Source: Septoria linicola (lineage: Eukaryota > Ascomycota > Dothideomycetes > Mycosphaerellales > Mycosphaerellaceae). From it: a DNA stretch of 64,000 bases. The notes beneath the pieces were generated by a model. The model was not told where the DNA came from, did not search any database, and saw nothing but the letters and a program-made list of their open reading frames with translations. The position numbers and the translations under genes are program-made. The stretch lies in the NCBI GenBank assembly GCA_024114885.1, contig CP099423.1:868001-932000 (forward strand), in the 5' to 3' direction. This document shows positions 34,596 through 46,501 of the stretch, piece after piece (position 1 is the stretch's first letter; each line of letters begins with the position of its first letter).

Positions 34596-36227
34596 TGCCG
34601 CGGAGATAATCGGATGAAGTGCAGGAAGTGGACCTACCTTGTCAAAAACGAGAACCTAGCTGTTACTTATAAGAGCCGGCAGATTGCCATGTGGCACGCA
34701 CGAGCTGCATGTCCTGGGCGATGTGATCAGCAAGCGAGGCATGAAAACCCCGTCTTGCGCAATTGCCCAAGGTGATGAGAGGAGGGTTCGTCTTTGTCTG
34801 CCGAGCACAACATGGCGCCTCAAGTGGTGTTGGGTGTGATGTCTTTGACGAATCTAAAGACATTCTAAATGCTACTATAGGCGTGAAAGGACCTTATCGC
34901 CTAGGCATGCACTTGGCAAGCAGGGAACTGCAGCGGATGGCAGCGCGGATTGACAATGAACTGCTCGTTGAGGTTGGGGATGGGAGTCCAAACGGTCGTA
35001 ATGGCATGCAACTTGCATGTGGAGGACGATGTCGTGATACTTGGCGTTTATTGTTAACAAGCGACGACCCGGATCTACTCTTTTGGGATTGCTCTCCGGG
35101 ATCATGAAAAAGAATGGACTTCTCCAGATAAAGCTGGGGACTAGGAGAAGCTTGGGAACTCCTGCACCAGCATGTTCCTGTGATATTCGTGCTCGCGAGA
35201 GAACGTAGAAACAGAAATTGTTGGACGAAGACGCTTGGCAGGAGCAAGTACATGCCTGCAGAGCAAACCAGGTGTCAATGCATCTCACTCCGAGGCCCGT
35301 CCGACGAAGCGGCTTGATGTCTAGTTAGCCGCATGTTCATCAACATACCCTCGTATGGAAGGCTCTTTTTCAGTACCGTGTAAGAGGCGGCACCTCTGTG
35401 TGCCTGATGGGACGCAAGACTTCAGAGGCGTCTTGTCGGTCCGGATACGTCGGCATGCCACGCAACTCTGCTCATGGTAGCTTGCATACTGCGCCTACTG
35501 GAACGCAAACGTTATCATGGGCTATCATGAAGCGGCCGCGCCTTCAGGTGTCCAATTGTGGCCGGGCGAGGCCAACGACTTGCATGCCATCAGACGACTC
35601 GTGCTACCAGCGCTTGCTCTCAGATGATCTGGAGCTCTGGGCTATATACTGTCGGGACTGGTGTGGGCGCGGCCAGAGCTGTCACATCTGGGCCATGAGA
35701 GGGGCGTTTTGATGTACCAGAATGGCCATCAAAATATTTCGGAGGCGGTGTGTGGAGATGCGAAAGCAGGAGAACAACTGATCGACGAAGTCTTGGACTG
35801 CATTCCGCCTGCTGTCATGTGCCACGAGTCCCCTCCTTCATGGCCAACTCCCGTGACTGGCAGTGATTGTACGAAACCCGCGGAGGTAAGCCTGTGATTT
35901 TCTCACAAGTTGTAGCATGAAGTTGGTGTTCATAATGCTTAGTCTGAGACCCTAGTCATAACTGAACGAACGACTGCCGGCGTCGTCGCTGCTGGTCATC
36001 GGAGCAATTCTAGGCTTTGTGAGAAGTAGATTTATGGTAGTAGCAGTGGAGATCGGCTTGCATCAAGCGTGATCGAGTGGCGGCCAGCATGCGGAAGTAT
36101 GAATGAGTCACGTGGGACCCAGCTGTTTGGCACAGCACGCTAGCTTGTGAGAATGGTGCCGGAGTTTAAGTGCGAGGCGAAGGTCTGTCGAACGCCGTCG
36201 AAAACATCTGAGAAGTAGACTTGGACA
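34596..36227. other. 1.6-kb region without a recognised gene
   Basis: Open frames are short and most overlap antisense partners. A TCACGTGG box lies at 36108-36115. The left end should hold the promoter of the transporter gene. No gene model could be built. Confidence 0.45.
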
Positions 36228-36567
36228 CTACACATGGCGCTGCAGCTCGCCCATCACGCTGGCAACATCAGAACGTGCTTGCTTGAGTGCTTTGTCAGGC
36301 TCAGCGTCCCGATGAGCCAGCTTGACAGTCTTGTGGAGCTCGAGGAGGTCCTTTGCTCGTTGCAAATCTGGATCATCATCGTCGCCTTTGGGGAGTGGCT
36401 GTTCCGCGTTCGAGGCGGTCGCCAGAGGAGGTTTTGCTGATACAAGAGCAAGCGCTGCTTCTGCATCCTGTGTATGCGTCAGCGTGATGAACATGTGCTA
36501 GCCAATGAAGATGGCTTACAGCAGCCTGAAGCTGTGTCAAATCTGATAGCAAATCTGCGACTTTCAT
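36228..36567 (-). CDS. Small hypothetical helical protein (95 aa)
   Basis: Two exons, 36567-36520 and 36467-36228, joined in phase 0 across a 52-nt intron, encode 95 aa beginning MKVADLLSDLTQLQAADAEAA. After an acidic linker (KGDDDDPDLQRAK) comes a long charged amphipathic helix (LLELHKTVKLAHR ... LKQARSDVASVMGEL). The layout suggests a small coiled-coil subunit of a larger complex, but no family is recognised. It is head to head with the PWI-domain gene, 248 bp between starts. The splice sites are good and the composition is coding-like, so the gene is likely real. Confidence 0.65.
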
Positions 36568-36815
36568 GCTTGATGTGCTTGACCGTATGGCACTGGTCAC
36601 TCGGTAGCGGGGAGAGAAGAAGAAGGCATATGTACTACGCGGGGAGGCTCGGGCCGTGATGCGGGATGATCAGCGCGTCAGTCAGCTCAAATCTCCAAGC
36701 TCACAATGACAGACAGCTATTCACCTGCTTTGGCAGTGGCATTCGGTCAACCACTTTCCGCAATTTTCCAACTCCTCCTCCTCGACACAAATCACCACTC
36801 GAACCGGCAGTGATC

Positions 36816-38309
36816 ATGTCGGCGGCACTCAAGACGGGCGCCGACGCGCGGGCCATGCGTAATACCAAGTTTGATCCTGAATTCAGCAAGAAAGTTGACA
36901 TGACCAAGGTCAATCTGCCCGTCATTAAGAAGTGGGTGTCGGACGAAATCGCCAGGATCCTGAACAGCGACGACGATGTCGTCACGGAAATGCTCTTCAC
37001 TCTGCTCGAGGCCGGCAAATATGTGAGTGCAGTGATAACATGCACAGCCTCTCCAATTGCAGCATCGCCTAACAGATCCAACAGCCCAACATCAAGCAGA
37101 TCCAAACCGACATTTCCGGCTTCCTCGACAAAGACGCCGCGCCATTCTGTCGCCAACTGTGGAAGCTGCTGCTCAGCGCACAAGCCGACCCCAAAGGCAT
37201 TCCGCAAGAGCTGCTCGAGGCCAAGAAGTTTGAGCTCATTCAAGAGAGGGTAAGATTAGTGGCAGGGTAGACACGGCGAGACGTCGCTGACTGGTAGAAC
37301 AGATCGCCGAAGACAGAGCGCGCGAAGAAGCTCGGCAACGCGAAATTGAAGACCGCGAGCGCGAACGCGAGCTGACACGAATTCGAGAGCGAGAACGCGG
37401 CTCTCGTGGCAGAGGAGGCGGTCGTGGAGGCAGAGGTCGCGGCCGTGATCGCTCCTTCGAACGTCGACCTTCGCGTGACTCCAGATCGCCACCCCCAAGA
37501 CGCCGCAGTCCGCCTCGCGCGACAGACAGCTACGTCCCCGGAGGCCGAGGCCGTGGTGGCAGAGATGACAATCCTCGTCGCCGGAGACGCTCCCCTTCCT
37601 ACGGCCGCTCACCAGCTCGTTCGAGATCACCACCAGCACGGCGCAGACGTCGTAACTCCGATGCCGATGCGTCGCGCTCACCACCACGGAAGAGAGAGGG
37701 CGACAATGAGGAGCGTCGGCACAGACGTCGTTCACCCTCACCGCGAAGACGCCGGCGATCTCCCTCTACTTCTGATGATTCACGCTCACCACCCAGCAGG
37801 CGTCGCCGTCGATCATCGCCCTCGCGATCACCACCACGCCGCCGATCTCGTTCGCACTCGCCCCCATCAAAGCGCAAGGGTAGACTCTCGCCACCAGCAG
37901 ACTTGATGGCCAGCAAAGATCGCGCCAAGCACGACAACCGCTTGAGTCGAGAAGGCTCTTCTTACAGCGATGCTCCTGGCAAGGGCCGACGTGGCTCGAT
38001 GTCGTCAGAGTCAATGGCCAGTGGCGGTGCTAAGAACGAGGTGGGTAATGACGACTGAGACTGACCCTGCCCTGCACGAAGCACATAGAATACATCGCAG
38101 CATACTTGGAAGGAAATTCATGACACCAAACAGCTTCACTCACGATTCACCCCAGCTAACACTCTTGTGAGCTCCAGCGTCCCCGCACGCTATCAAACCC
38201 ACTTCGCATTTCCAAAGAGGCTTTGCAAGCACGACTTGCTGCAGCCAAGTTCGAAGCACAGCAGCGGGCGGCGAGCAAGCGCAAGGACAGCGTCACATCA
38301 CCCAACTGA
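36816..38309 (+). CDS. PWI-domain RS-rich splicing factor (SRRM1-like)
   Basis: Four exons (36816-37022, 37076-37249, 37303-38040, 38178-38309), all in phase 0, encode 416 aa. Residues about 25-127 form a PWI domain: DMTKVNLPVIKKWVSDEIAR, DDVVTEMLFTLLEAGK, then IQTDISGFLDKDA and FCRQLWKLLLSAQ. This is the nucleic-acid-binding fold of SRm160/SRRM1. From about residue 130 there is a charged helix, an RGG-like segment and long Arg-Ser and Arg-Ser-Pro runs, the hallmark of splicing coactivators found in nuclear speckles. The short last exon (RISKEALQARLAAAK) follows a 137-nt intron. The function in pre-mRNA splicing or 3' processing is family knowledge. Skipping of intron 3 is my best model; the other splice sites are firm. 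Confidence 0.88.
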
Positions 38310-38779
38310 AGCCGAGAGCGCATAGAGGTAAGTGATCATCTTTCTCCCTGCATATCTCATAGCATTGGCGACGGCCGCGGCATCAGCGGCGACTGCGGTG
38401 GGCAAAAGCAAGGCGAGGGACATTGGAAGCGGGAAAAGTTCTTGTCTTCAACACAGCAGGAGCAGCAACTTCGCCAAAAGGGTAACGCAAGCGAAGAATT
38501 TCTCGTCGCATCAGGATATGAATAGCTCTTGTATTCAACACATGAAGAGACTTGCTGTCCTTGCACAAGTCAGTCTCCCAGCTTCATTGATCATCTGAAC
38601 GCGTGAAAGAATTTCAAGCATCCAAGATTCCAGACAAACACAATGCGAAATCTGTATCAACGACAATACTCTCGTACAAGACATGATCTATCTCATCGGC
38701 ATTAATCGTACAGAACCAAGCGCTGTATCACAAGGCTCTACGTCCTTCCCAAAGACGAACTTCTGCACCCGCAAGGCAT

Positions 38780-41700
38780 CTAAAACTGCGCCTGCTTCGA
38801 AGCAACCTTGAGTCCCTCATCCTCCAAGCCTTTCTTGAACGCATCCTTCAAGTCATTACTCCTGCTCTTTATATCCGTCTCTTGATCCTTGCTCTCTTCC
38901 TTCTTCAGCTTTTGTACAAACATCTCTTCCACGAGTTGCTGTCCTGCCTTTTCTGCTTGCTTCTCATCCGCGGCAGTAGCACCTTCACCAGCGACACGTT
39001 CGTCAAGCGCCAACTTGGACTCGCCAAGAGCGTGAATTTGTTCTTCGATGGTGCCCTTCGTGACGAGCCGCACAACTTCCACCTCGCGAGTCTGTCCGAC
39101 ACGATGTGCGCGATTCTCAGCTTGGATATCATCTTGTGGATTGAAGCCAGAATCGAAGATGATGACCTTGTTTGCTGCTGCCAAATTGATACCAGCGCCT
39201 CCAGCACGAGTCGATAACATGAAGACAGGAATCGTCTCATCAGTGTAGAACTTATCGATCATGTCCTGACGATCTGCCATGTTGGTCGAGCCATCGAGCC
39301 TCAAGAACTTAATATTGAGGGTCTCCAGTACTTCCTCGAGGATGTCCATGAGCGTTGTGAACTGTGAGAAGACCAGAGTACGATCTCCATTCTTCACGTA
39401 CGCTTCAATGAGCTCCTTGAACTTGACCACCTTGCCGGCGTCCATCCACTCTTGTTTCTTGAGAGCAAAGCGTTTATGCAAGAAGGTGCGAGCAGGATCA
39501 GCGCAGAATTTGTGAAGACCAAAGTCGCCGCCCTTGACACATTGTGCCGCTGTCCCATCGAGATATGCCCTGATCTTGTCTTCTGGATTGCCACCAAACT
39601 CTTCCGACTTGCTCAAGGCAGTGACCAGCTTGTCAAGCTTCTGATCGTTGAACATTCGTCTTGACAACAGTGGGTGAATAGCAGCCTTGCGGAGAGCCAT
39701 GAGAGCGTTCGAGCTGGCCTTGTTGGTTGCAGCAGACCTCTTGGCTCCCGGCGCAAGCTTTTCGTTGAGAACGCGTTGGAAGTCATCGAGCAGGTCGGCG
39801 TAGTAATTTGCCTGAGTGTCCGTCATCTCACAGTACTCCACACGAGAGTCCTTCTTCGGCAGATCGAGCACCTGGTGCTTCTTGCGGCGAAGGATGAACG
39901 GCGTCATCATACTACGAGCTCGGGCAACACGCTCATTCGAGAGGAGTGCTGCCGACGACGTGTCCTTCGTGGTCGCTTTGTGCTTGAACAGGAAGTTCAG
40001 ATCTTCACGCTTCTCTTGAAACATTTCCGGCATAATGAAAGCCAAGATAGCAATTAGCTCCTGCAGGTTGTTCTGCAAAGGAGTTCCGGTCAGAAGCACC
40101 TTGTGATCAGCGGCAATCCGAGTGAGCTGGGTGTAACGATCGGAATTGGGGTTTCGCAGCATGTGCGCTTCGTCGTACACGCAGACTGAGAAAGGACCAA
40201 ATTTGCGAAGGAACTTGTTGTCATCTTGCTTGACAGCCATGTCGTAAGTTGTGACAATGACATCAATGTTGTGTCGGTCAGCCTCCAAGAAGTCCTGCAG
40301 TTGCCCACGTTCAGCCTGTAGACCATAATACGGACGGACGTCCATATCAGGTGCAAATTTCTGGAACTCGCGCAGCCAGTTCTCCAGAGTTGAACCAGGA
40401 ACAATAATCAGGTGCACTCCGTCAACCTGTTCGAGCTGCAGTTGTGCCAAGTAGGAGATGATTTGACACGTCTTGCCCAAGCCCATGTCATCGGCAAGAA
40501 TGCAGGAGATCTTCTTCGAGAAGAGCATGTGCAGCCAGTTGAGGCCCACAAGTTGGTAATCTTTCATGACAACAACTTTGGCCATGTTCTCGGGCTGACC
40601 TAGAAATTTGCCCTTGCGCTTGTTCTTGGTGCCATTTTGCAAAGGTGCATCGTCAGCTACTGAGCTTGCCGGTGTGCCAATGCCAGAGTCGTGGGCTTCG
40701 TCCAGAGTCATAATCTGCAGCTCGCCATCTTTGACATCGCCAACTCCCCATGCCTTCAGCGCTTCTTGTAAAGGTGCGGACATCTTCTCGCATTTGACGA
40801 CAAGCTCGTCGACAGCATCGTATCCCGACATGACTTCAATGCATTCCTCGACCAGCTGCTCTCCAAGAGCTTTGGTCTTCTTGGACTTCTTGCCATTCTT
40901 GGTTAATGTCTCTTGCACAATAGCCCGGACACTGTCGAGCGTGTCGAAGGGACGTTGATCTAAGACAAACTGGATGTTATCCACAGGTTTGGCTGTGATC
41001 TCAGCAAGGTCGGCGACTGTCGATTCGTTCAGCAGCTTGAGCACGCGCTCTTCACGCATTTCCTGAACATCTTCCGAGATGTCTACGACGACTTGCTGCT
41101 CTGGCTCGCCATCTGAGCCATCGCTTGCATCTTGACCCATGCCAGAATCTTCGTCTTCGTCGTCGGAAATGACTATCGCAGTCCGCTTCTTCGCAAGACG
41201 TCCAGGGCGTACGCGTGCGACCGGGGGTGGCGAAGAAGGCGGGCTGGAGACGACCGTGTTGCGCCCGCTGTTGCGACCTCGTGGTACGACATCATCATCT
41301 TCGTCGCTGTCCTCGTCGTCGTGAATGACTCGCATGGTCTTGCGGCCACCATTAGCACGGTACTTCTCGGCGATAGTTTGCTTGGCCCTAATATCCTGCT
41401 TTGCAGTCGGACGTTGCGGCTGTGAAGGCTGGCTCGAGTAAGATTGCGAGACATTCTGCGCGACTCCTTTCCTCTGCACAGGACTTAAACTGCTAAGCTC
41501 ATCCGGCGTTGGGTACTTGCGCTCGCGCTGGTCAACTAGCCAAGTCATTGCTGCATTGTGATCACCCCTATTCTTCTCCAGGGCATGCAGACAATCCGCT
41601 ACACTATATTGTGTCTGAGGCAGTACACTGAGAATGCTTTGAACTTTCTGGCGGAGAAGATAGTCTTGGATTTCATGCAGGTGACGTGGATACTGCGGAC

Positions 41701-42658
41701 CATGTAGAGCTGCGCCGGGATGCATGCCCTGAGCAGGATGATGTGGTCGGTACATTTGAGGCGGTCGAGGCATTCGAGTCGAATTACCGTATGCACTGGC
41801 CGAATCGTATGCAGCCTGCTGTGGGTAATGGTAGCCAAGAGGATTTGGCGGAGGAGGATGATGATGGTGGGTCGTGGGAGGTTGCTGGTGCTGCGTTGGC
41901 CTGTGTGTGAATGAGTTGAGCATGTGCATGAACGGCGTGCTTGTATTCATAGTCTGCGGGTTCATAGCCTGGGAATGCATAGGCTGCGCACTGGCCGTGT
42001 TGGCTCGAGGTGACTCCTGAATTCGCAGCATCTGACTTGGCGAGGAGGGCAGACGTGCACCAGCTCTCTTAAAGTCTGTTGGCTTCAGAGCAGCGCGAGC
42101 GTACTGCGGCGGCTGGGCTGGTTGGCTCTGATGTTGTACTGGAGGGTCATCGTCATCATCACTATCAGCGTTGGCAGAGGTGGGTCGCTGCTGTTGTGCA
42201 TTCATAGGTCGGCGAAATGCGGTCCCTGGCGGTGCCATGGCACTGGCGAGCAGACCTCCGCGTGCGCCATGTGGAGCTGTAAGAGGGTTGCGTATCGGTT
42301 GGGGCATGGGTCTCTGTGGTGAGGGAGCCGCAGGAGAGGACCGCTGTACCTGCACCTCAGACTGCATGGGCTGTGTAGGTTGTGTGACATGTTTGAGTGT
42401 CTGTGTAGGCTGTGTTGTAAATGATTGTGGAGAGCCCCGAGGTCCTGAAGAGTTCCCCAGCTCTGAGTGGAACTGTGTAGACGAATAGTTCAACTGGTTC
42501 TTCTGTTGCGTCGGTATCGTTGCAGGATGGAAGTCGTCTGGAGTAAAGTCGTCTCCGCTGTCTTCATTTGAATCCCATGCCTTCTGACTGCTCGAGCCGT
42601 TCAGCTTCCGTCTCTTTGCCGGCGTGCCATCAGATATCGGATCGAACCGGTCGGCCAT
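38780..42658 (-). CDS. fun30: SNF2-family chromatin remodeller Fun30/SMARCAD1
   Basis: An intronless frame of 1292 codons. The first 330 residues are low-complexity, rich in Gln, Pro and Ser. Around 335-385 lies a CUE-like ubiquitin-binding segment (VQSILSVLPQTQYSVADCL ... AAMTWLVD), and a second CUE-like helix pair follows an acidic region near 545-600. The ATPase core has Walker A ADDMGLGKT (about 720-730), DEAH (about 830) and the C-terminal helicase lobe with STRAGGAGINLAAANKVI (about 1150) and NRAHRVGQ. CUE motifs plus a Snf2 ATPase are the Fun30/Fft3/SMARCAD1 architecture. Such enzymes act in the nucleus on nucleosomes in heterochromatin upkeep and DNA-end resection. The gene is head to head with vma21 (356 bp). 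Confidence 0.95.
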   Translation of the reverse strand: MADRFDPISDGTPAKRRKLNGSSSQKAWDSNEDSGDDFTPDDFHPATIPTQQKNQLNYSSTQFHSELGNSSGPRGSPQSFTTQPTQTLKHVTQPTQPMQSEVQVQRSSPAAPSPQRPMPQPIRNPLTAPHGARGGLLASAMAPPGTAFRRPMNAQQQRPTSANADSDDDDDPPVQHQSQPAQPPQYARAALKPTDFKRAGARLPSSPSQMLRIQESPRANTASAQPMHSQAMNPQTMNTSTPFMHMLNSFTHRPTQHQQPPTTHHHHPPPPNPLGYHYPQQAAYDSASAYGNSTRMPRPPQMYRPHHPAQGMHPGAALHGPQYPRHLHEIQDYLLRQKVQSILSVLPQTQYSVADCLHALEKNRGDHNAAMTWLVDQRERKYPTPDELSSLSPVQRKGVAQNVSQSYSSQPSQPQRPTAKQDIRAKQTIAEKYRANGGRKTMRVIHDDEDSDEDDDVVPRGRNSGRNTVVSSPPSSPPPVARVRPGRLAKKRTAIVISDDEDEDSGMGQDASDGSDGEPEQQVVVDISEDVQEMREERVLKLLNESTVADLAEITAKPVDNIQFVLDQRPFDTLDSVRAIVQETLTKNGKKSKKTKALGEQLVEECIEVMSGYDAVDELVVKCEKMSAPLQEALKAWGVGDVKDGELQIMTLDEAHDSGIGTPASSVADDAPLQNGTKNKRKGKFLGQPENMAKVVVMKDYQLVGLNWLHMLFSKKISCILADDMGLGKTCQIISYLAQLQLEQVDGVHLIIVPGSTLENWLREFQKFAPDMDVRPYYGLQAERGQLQDFLEADRHNIDVIVTTYDMAVKQDDNKFLRKFGPFSVCVYDEAHMLRNPNSDRYTQLTRIAADHKVLLTGTPLQNNLQELIAILAFIMPEMFQEKREDLNFLFKHKATTKDTSSAALLSNERVARARSMMTPFILRRKKHQVLDLPKKDSRVEYCEMTDTQANYYADLLDDFQRVLNEKLAPGAKRSAATNKASSNALMALRKAAIHPLLSRRMFNDQKLDKLVTALSKSEEFGGNPEDKIRAYLDGTAAQCVKGGDFGLHKFCADPARTFLHKRFALKKQEWMDAGKVVKFKELIEAYVKNGDRTLVFSQFTTLMDILEEVLETLNIKFLRLDGSTNMADRQDMIDKFYTDETIPVFMLSTRAGGAGINLAAANKVIIFDSGFNPQDDIQAENRAHRVGQTREVEVVRLVTKGTIEEQIHALGESKLALDERVAGEGATAADEKQAEKAGQQLVEEMFVQKLKKEESKDQETDIKSRSNDLKDAFKKGLEDEGLKVASKQAQF

Positions 42659-43014
42659 GGTCGACTAGCTCGGCCTGGAAGTGCCACAGTGAGGTTCGTG
42701 ATGGGCGATGCGGACGCGCAGCAGCGCTGAAGTCGCGCACGCGAAGCAAGAACAACGAAGAAAACTCTGCACAAAGTCGCCGAAGAAAATATGCACTGTA
42801 TGGTGTGCCTCCACCGCAAACAGCAAGAAGTGCGAAAGGCCGCCGAGGTGGTCAAGATGCACGTGGTGGTGGTCGTTAGTGGCAGGTCGAGTGAAGTGAA
42901 AGAAGTTAACAAGAGACAAGCCTCTCCATCCTCCGGATCGACTTCAGCCCTGTGCCGACCAGGGTCTCTGCACGCATCTGAACAACAAAGGAACACCTCC
43001 AAGATACATCAACC

Positions 43015-43439
43015 ATGGCCACAAGAAGAATCAACACGTCTGGAGAGACGCATCTCGACCAAGATGAGACGAAGACGGAAGTCAAGTCGAATATCACTCC
43101 AGCCGTGCCATCGTACGCCACAGTCCTGATTCAGTCTAATGGCATATGCGAAGCTAACTTCCGCTCAGGTCGGTGATATACAAGCTTCTAGGCTTCACGT
43201 TCGCCATGATCACATTCCCAATCAGCAGCTACTTTTTGACTGTAAACATGGTGTTCGGCGGTATGTCTTTCATGCTCTGTACAAGTACACTGCTGACAGG
43301 TATAGGCAACGCAACCTACGCTGGAGGCTTTGCAGCTGTCATGGCCAACGTAGTCCTGATTGGATATATTGTTGTAGCCTTCAACGACGACAAGAGTGAA
43401 CGGGAGGCGGCAATTGAAGAAGAAAAGAAGTCGCGCTGA
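43015..43439 (+). CDS. vma21: Vma21, V-ATPase assembly factor of the ER
   Basis: Exons 43015-43112 and 43169-43439 with a 56-nt intron encode 122 aa. The join gives SNITPAVPSSVIYKLLGFTF, characteristic of fungal Vma21. Two hydrophobic segments follow (about 40-60 and 68-95), forming a hairpin. The C-terminus is EEEKKSR, with lysines at -3 and -4: the dilysine signal that returns the protein to the ER. Vma21 binds the proteolipid ring and escorts assembled Vo from ER to Golgi. Length and layout are normal. It shares a divergent promoter with fun30. Confidence 0.94.
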
Positions 43440-44102
43440 TCGTTGGTTGTATTGTGGCATATGCTCCGTTCAAGCTTGATGATGCCACATACGCTCTTGC
43501 CAAATGGCACAAAGCCTGGCTGCGTAGTGGACGCGATGACCAGAACAAGCTATGCATTCAATTTGATAGGCACCAAGGACTCAGATGCTAAAAGGCCCTC
43601 GTATCTGCCACGTGGACGTCGTACCTGTATCATAGAGCCTCATCTGCGAGGTGCAGAAGCTTGTGGGCACAAGCTTTTGAGGCTCTTCAGGAACTCTGCT
43701 TTTTGATGCAGTAGTAGTTAGAGTGAAAAGGACTCGGAAGACTATCACATACGAAAGTTCAGCTCGATGGGAAGTTATATCATTGTTTTCTGGCCCGCCA
43801 GTCCCGCCCTCAAAGGCGAAAGATTGAGTCTAGCCCTCTCGAGATAGTCCACCAACTAGGCTATTCATCACTTTTTATCGTAGGTATCGTCGTAGCCAAG
43901 TTACGGATCTATCACGCTCCTTGTTCTTCTTCCCATGTCAGAGACACGCCCAAACACCAGATCGAGGGCCAGACAACAATAGTCAAGCCCTGTTTGTACC
44001 GTTAATGCATTACTCATTACAATTAATATGTGCAATGAAATGAAGTATTCCAAGGCCCTTTGACCAATTCAACATTCCCTATTGCACGGAGGACACCGAT
44101 TA
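43440..44102. other. Intergenic, no gene seen
   Basis: This stretch lies between the 3' ends of the convergent vma21 and DUF2406 genes and probably holds both 3' UTRs. It is AT-richer near 43990-44040. The one longer frame at 43443-43706 lacks an ATG. Confidence 0.5.
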
Positions 44103-45370
44103 TCAGTCCTTGCCCTTCTTGCTGAACATCCTGCCCAATCGGCTCTTTCGCTTCTCAGGCTCTGCGCGTTTCTGAGGTGGTAGAGAACCTCCAGTCGGGA
44201 TCTGACCGGAACTGCCAGAGTTGCCCAGAGGGATCGGGCGACGAGCGCCGTTTGGTGGCTGCACGGCACCCTCATATCTCATGGGGTATGCGCCGTCCTC
44301 TGGAATAGGCCCCGAAGGTCCAGCGCCATAGCCATTCTGAGGATAGCCATTCTGAGAATACCCGTTTTGCTGATATCCGTTCTGAGTGTAGTTCTTGTCG
44401 ATCGAACTGTTCTCACTGCTGGGATCTGTGCTGTTCGCCCAAGGTCCTGTGCTATCCGATCTGTTGGTCATGCCTGTTGCCATCGTGTCCTGCGACGCTT
44501 GATGTCCATGGTGTGGTGGATATGGGCGCGGCATGTTAGGCTCGGACTGCATTCGTGGAGCGCCGAAGGAAGGTCTGACTGCGCCTGGGCCATGTGAATT
44601 GCCATAGTATCCTCCTCCGTTCCCATTGGCATGTCGGTTCTGCGGCGCGCCATTGAAACCTGTAGAGTTGCCGTTGGCGCGCTGTCGAAGGCTGTAGCTG
44701 GGATTGTACTCACCATATCCACTGTTCCTCCTAGATTGACCATATCCGCCAGTCTGATCGTGTGATTCAGAGCGCATGTAGCTTGACCGTCTCTTGTATC
44801 CAGAGTCGATTGCTGCCTCAAAAGATCGAATGGTGTCTAGCGGACGTTCCATGCGGGGACGGGTCGGGTTCGACAGATCCGGATCAGCTGTGACATGTTG
44901 TTAGTATTTCATATTGATGCTTCCTGATTGACATGACTTACTGATCGGATTACCGTAGGCATCTTTGTGTTGCTGTGTTCGCAGTGACGACAAAGTGCTC
45001 TCCTCTAGGATGGCATTGACTGGCGGCGGATTAGCGAGAATGTCCGGCGTCGACGGTGGCATGATTGCCGCCATGGTGGAAGTAGTGTATTGGCCGAAAG
45101 CAAGCAGAACGATCGCACGTAGAGCAGTGCTGAAGACGATGGAGAAAGCGGCACGAGTAAAGACAATCAGGACGTACCCGCAGGAGTGTTCTCCGTCAGA
45201 GCGGCGTTGGGATTTGCCTTGCTGCCTCCCGTCCAAAGCTGAGACTTGCGCTGTTTCTCTCTGGGGCTCTCAGCCTCTTCTTTTGGACGCGATGATCCAC
45301 TGTGATCTGAGCGGAACGAAAATCCGCGCGAGCGTGCAGACGGTGTCTGCGTACCTGGCGCCTGCTCCAT
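44103..45370 (-). CDS. DUF2406-family protein
   Basis: Three exons (45370-45178, 45019-44942, 44887-44103) with introns of 158 and 54 nt encode 351 aa. Exon 1 has RGFSFRSDHSG, exon 2 NAILEESTLSSLRTQQHKD, and the exon 2-3 junction gives AYGNPITDPDLSNPTRPRME and ERPLDTIRSFEAAID, the DUF2406 core I recall from fungal proteins. The 158-nt first intron is placed by this similarity, with acceptor AG at 45021-45020 and a CTAAT branch site nearby. The C-terminal half is Gly/Asn/Tyr/Ser-rich with four Q-N-G-Y repeats and ends KSRLGRMFSKKGKD, a basic amphipathic tail that could bind membrane. Yeast relatives are uncharacterised; the function is unknown. Confidence 0.85.
44328..44387 (-). repeat. Four 15-nt tandem repeats coding x-Q-N-G-Y
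   Basis: Inside the last exon of the DUF2406 gene, four consecutive 15-nt units encode TQNGY, QQNGY, SQNGY and PQNGY. The first position of each unit varies and the other four residues are fixed. Codons differ between units, so the repeat is not brand new. Confidence 0.8.
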
Positions 45371-46501
45371 CGCAATGGCAGTCGGCAGTCGTCGGCGGTG
45401 CAGGGGCGGTTGATGAGCGTTGGGATGATAATATGGGACGATGTGGGTCGTGAGGAGCCGACGGTGCGATGTGAAATGGTATGTTTATATATCGATGCAC
45501 AAGCGAGTGACAATGGCAGAGAAAACAAATCGCTTTGTGGCGGCGGAAGTGGTGAGGAAGCAGCGATGTGATGGGCTGGTCTTGGTGAAGGCTGACTGCA
45601 GATGTACAAGTACCTGTTGGCTTCGCGATCCCGTCGTATGTGCTGACGCGGACCTGGTTTTAGCTTCGTAGACTTGGCTGCTTGATGGGTACAAAGACAC
45701 AGTCGCTTTCTGTTGCTACTCATGCACTAATCCACGTCCACATTCACTGCTGCGACTGTCCTGCTCGCTCCTAAGTTGCAACTCGACACCGTCTTGTTCA
45801 TTGACCACCATCTCCAGCACCGACGCTCTGAGATGATCTACGGCCAAAGATAGGCCAGCCCGCAATGTGTAGCGCACGGTTCGGTGGTTCTCTTGGCTAC
45901 ATATGGGGTCCTCAAAATGCCGCTGTCAACTGCAGCATTCCGTGGACTGTTGTGCTATCTTTTGTGGAGACATCAGCCACGCGAGTACATGCCCTCCTTG
46001 CAGAAGTCGCACAGCTCGCACGTAGTCCATCTCCACTCTGTAACAGTTTCTATAGACATCGCACGCACAAAGATCGGCGTGGCGTGAATTTTTTGCACAG
46101 CCCGCTTGCATATCTAAGCGTTGAACTCAAAGGGTCGGCTAGCCTATGCAAGCACTTCCGGATGACGATGGATAGCTTGTCCACCTCAGCTTCCTGAAAC
46201 GCCGCCACGAGGAGAGGTTGGAGCACCTTGCGATCTCACGTTTCAGGAAACCCGACAGGTGCCGCGACCTCGATACGACTGCTATGCGCAAGTGTGCGGA
46301 CCTGAGAGAGACCGTGACTCCGGCGCAACTGTGGAATGTAGAGACGAAAGCGATCAGAAATCAAGCACATGTTTCGATGTTTGGTTTTACCGATATCCAC
46401 CTCCCAATTCCTATGGCATTAGCTGCCAGCCTCATAAGCAATACATAATATTGATGCATCGTGCCATTCTCTCCTTCCCTCCACGCCACCTCTGCAAGTC
46501 T
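45371..46501. other. 1.1-kb intergenic region, no gene seen
   Basis: The left end is the upstream region of the DUF2406 gene; the right end is the 3' side of the carbonic anhydrase gene. Open frames are short or lack ATG. No RNA gene or repeat was recognised. Confidence 0.45.
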
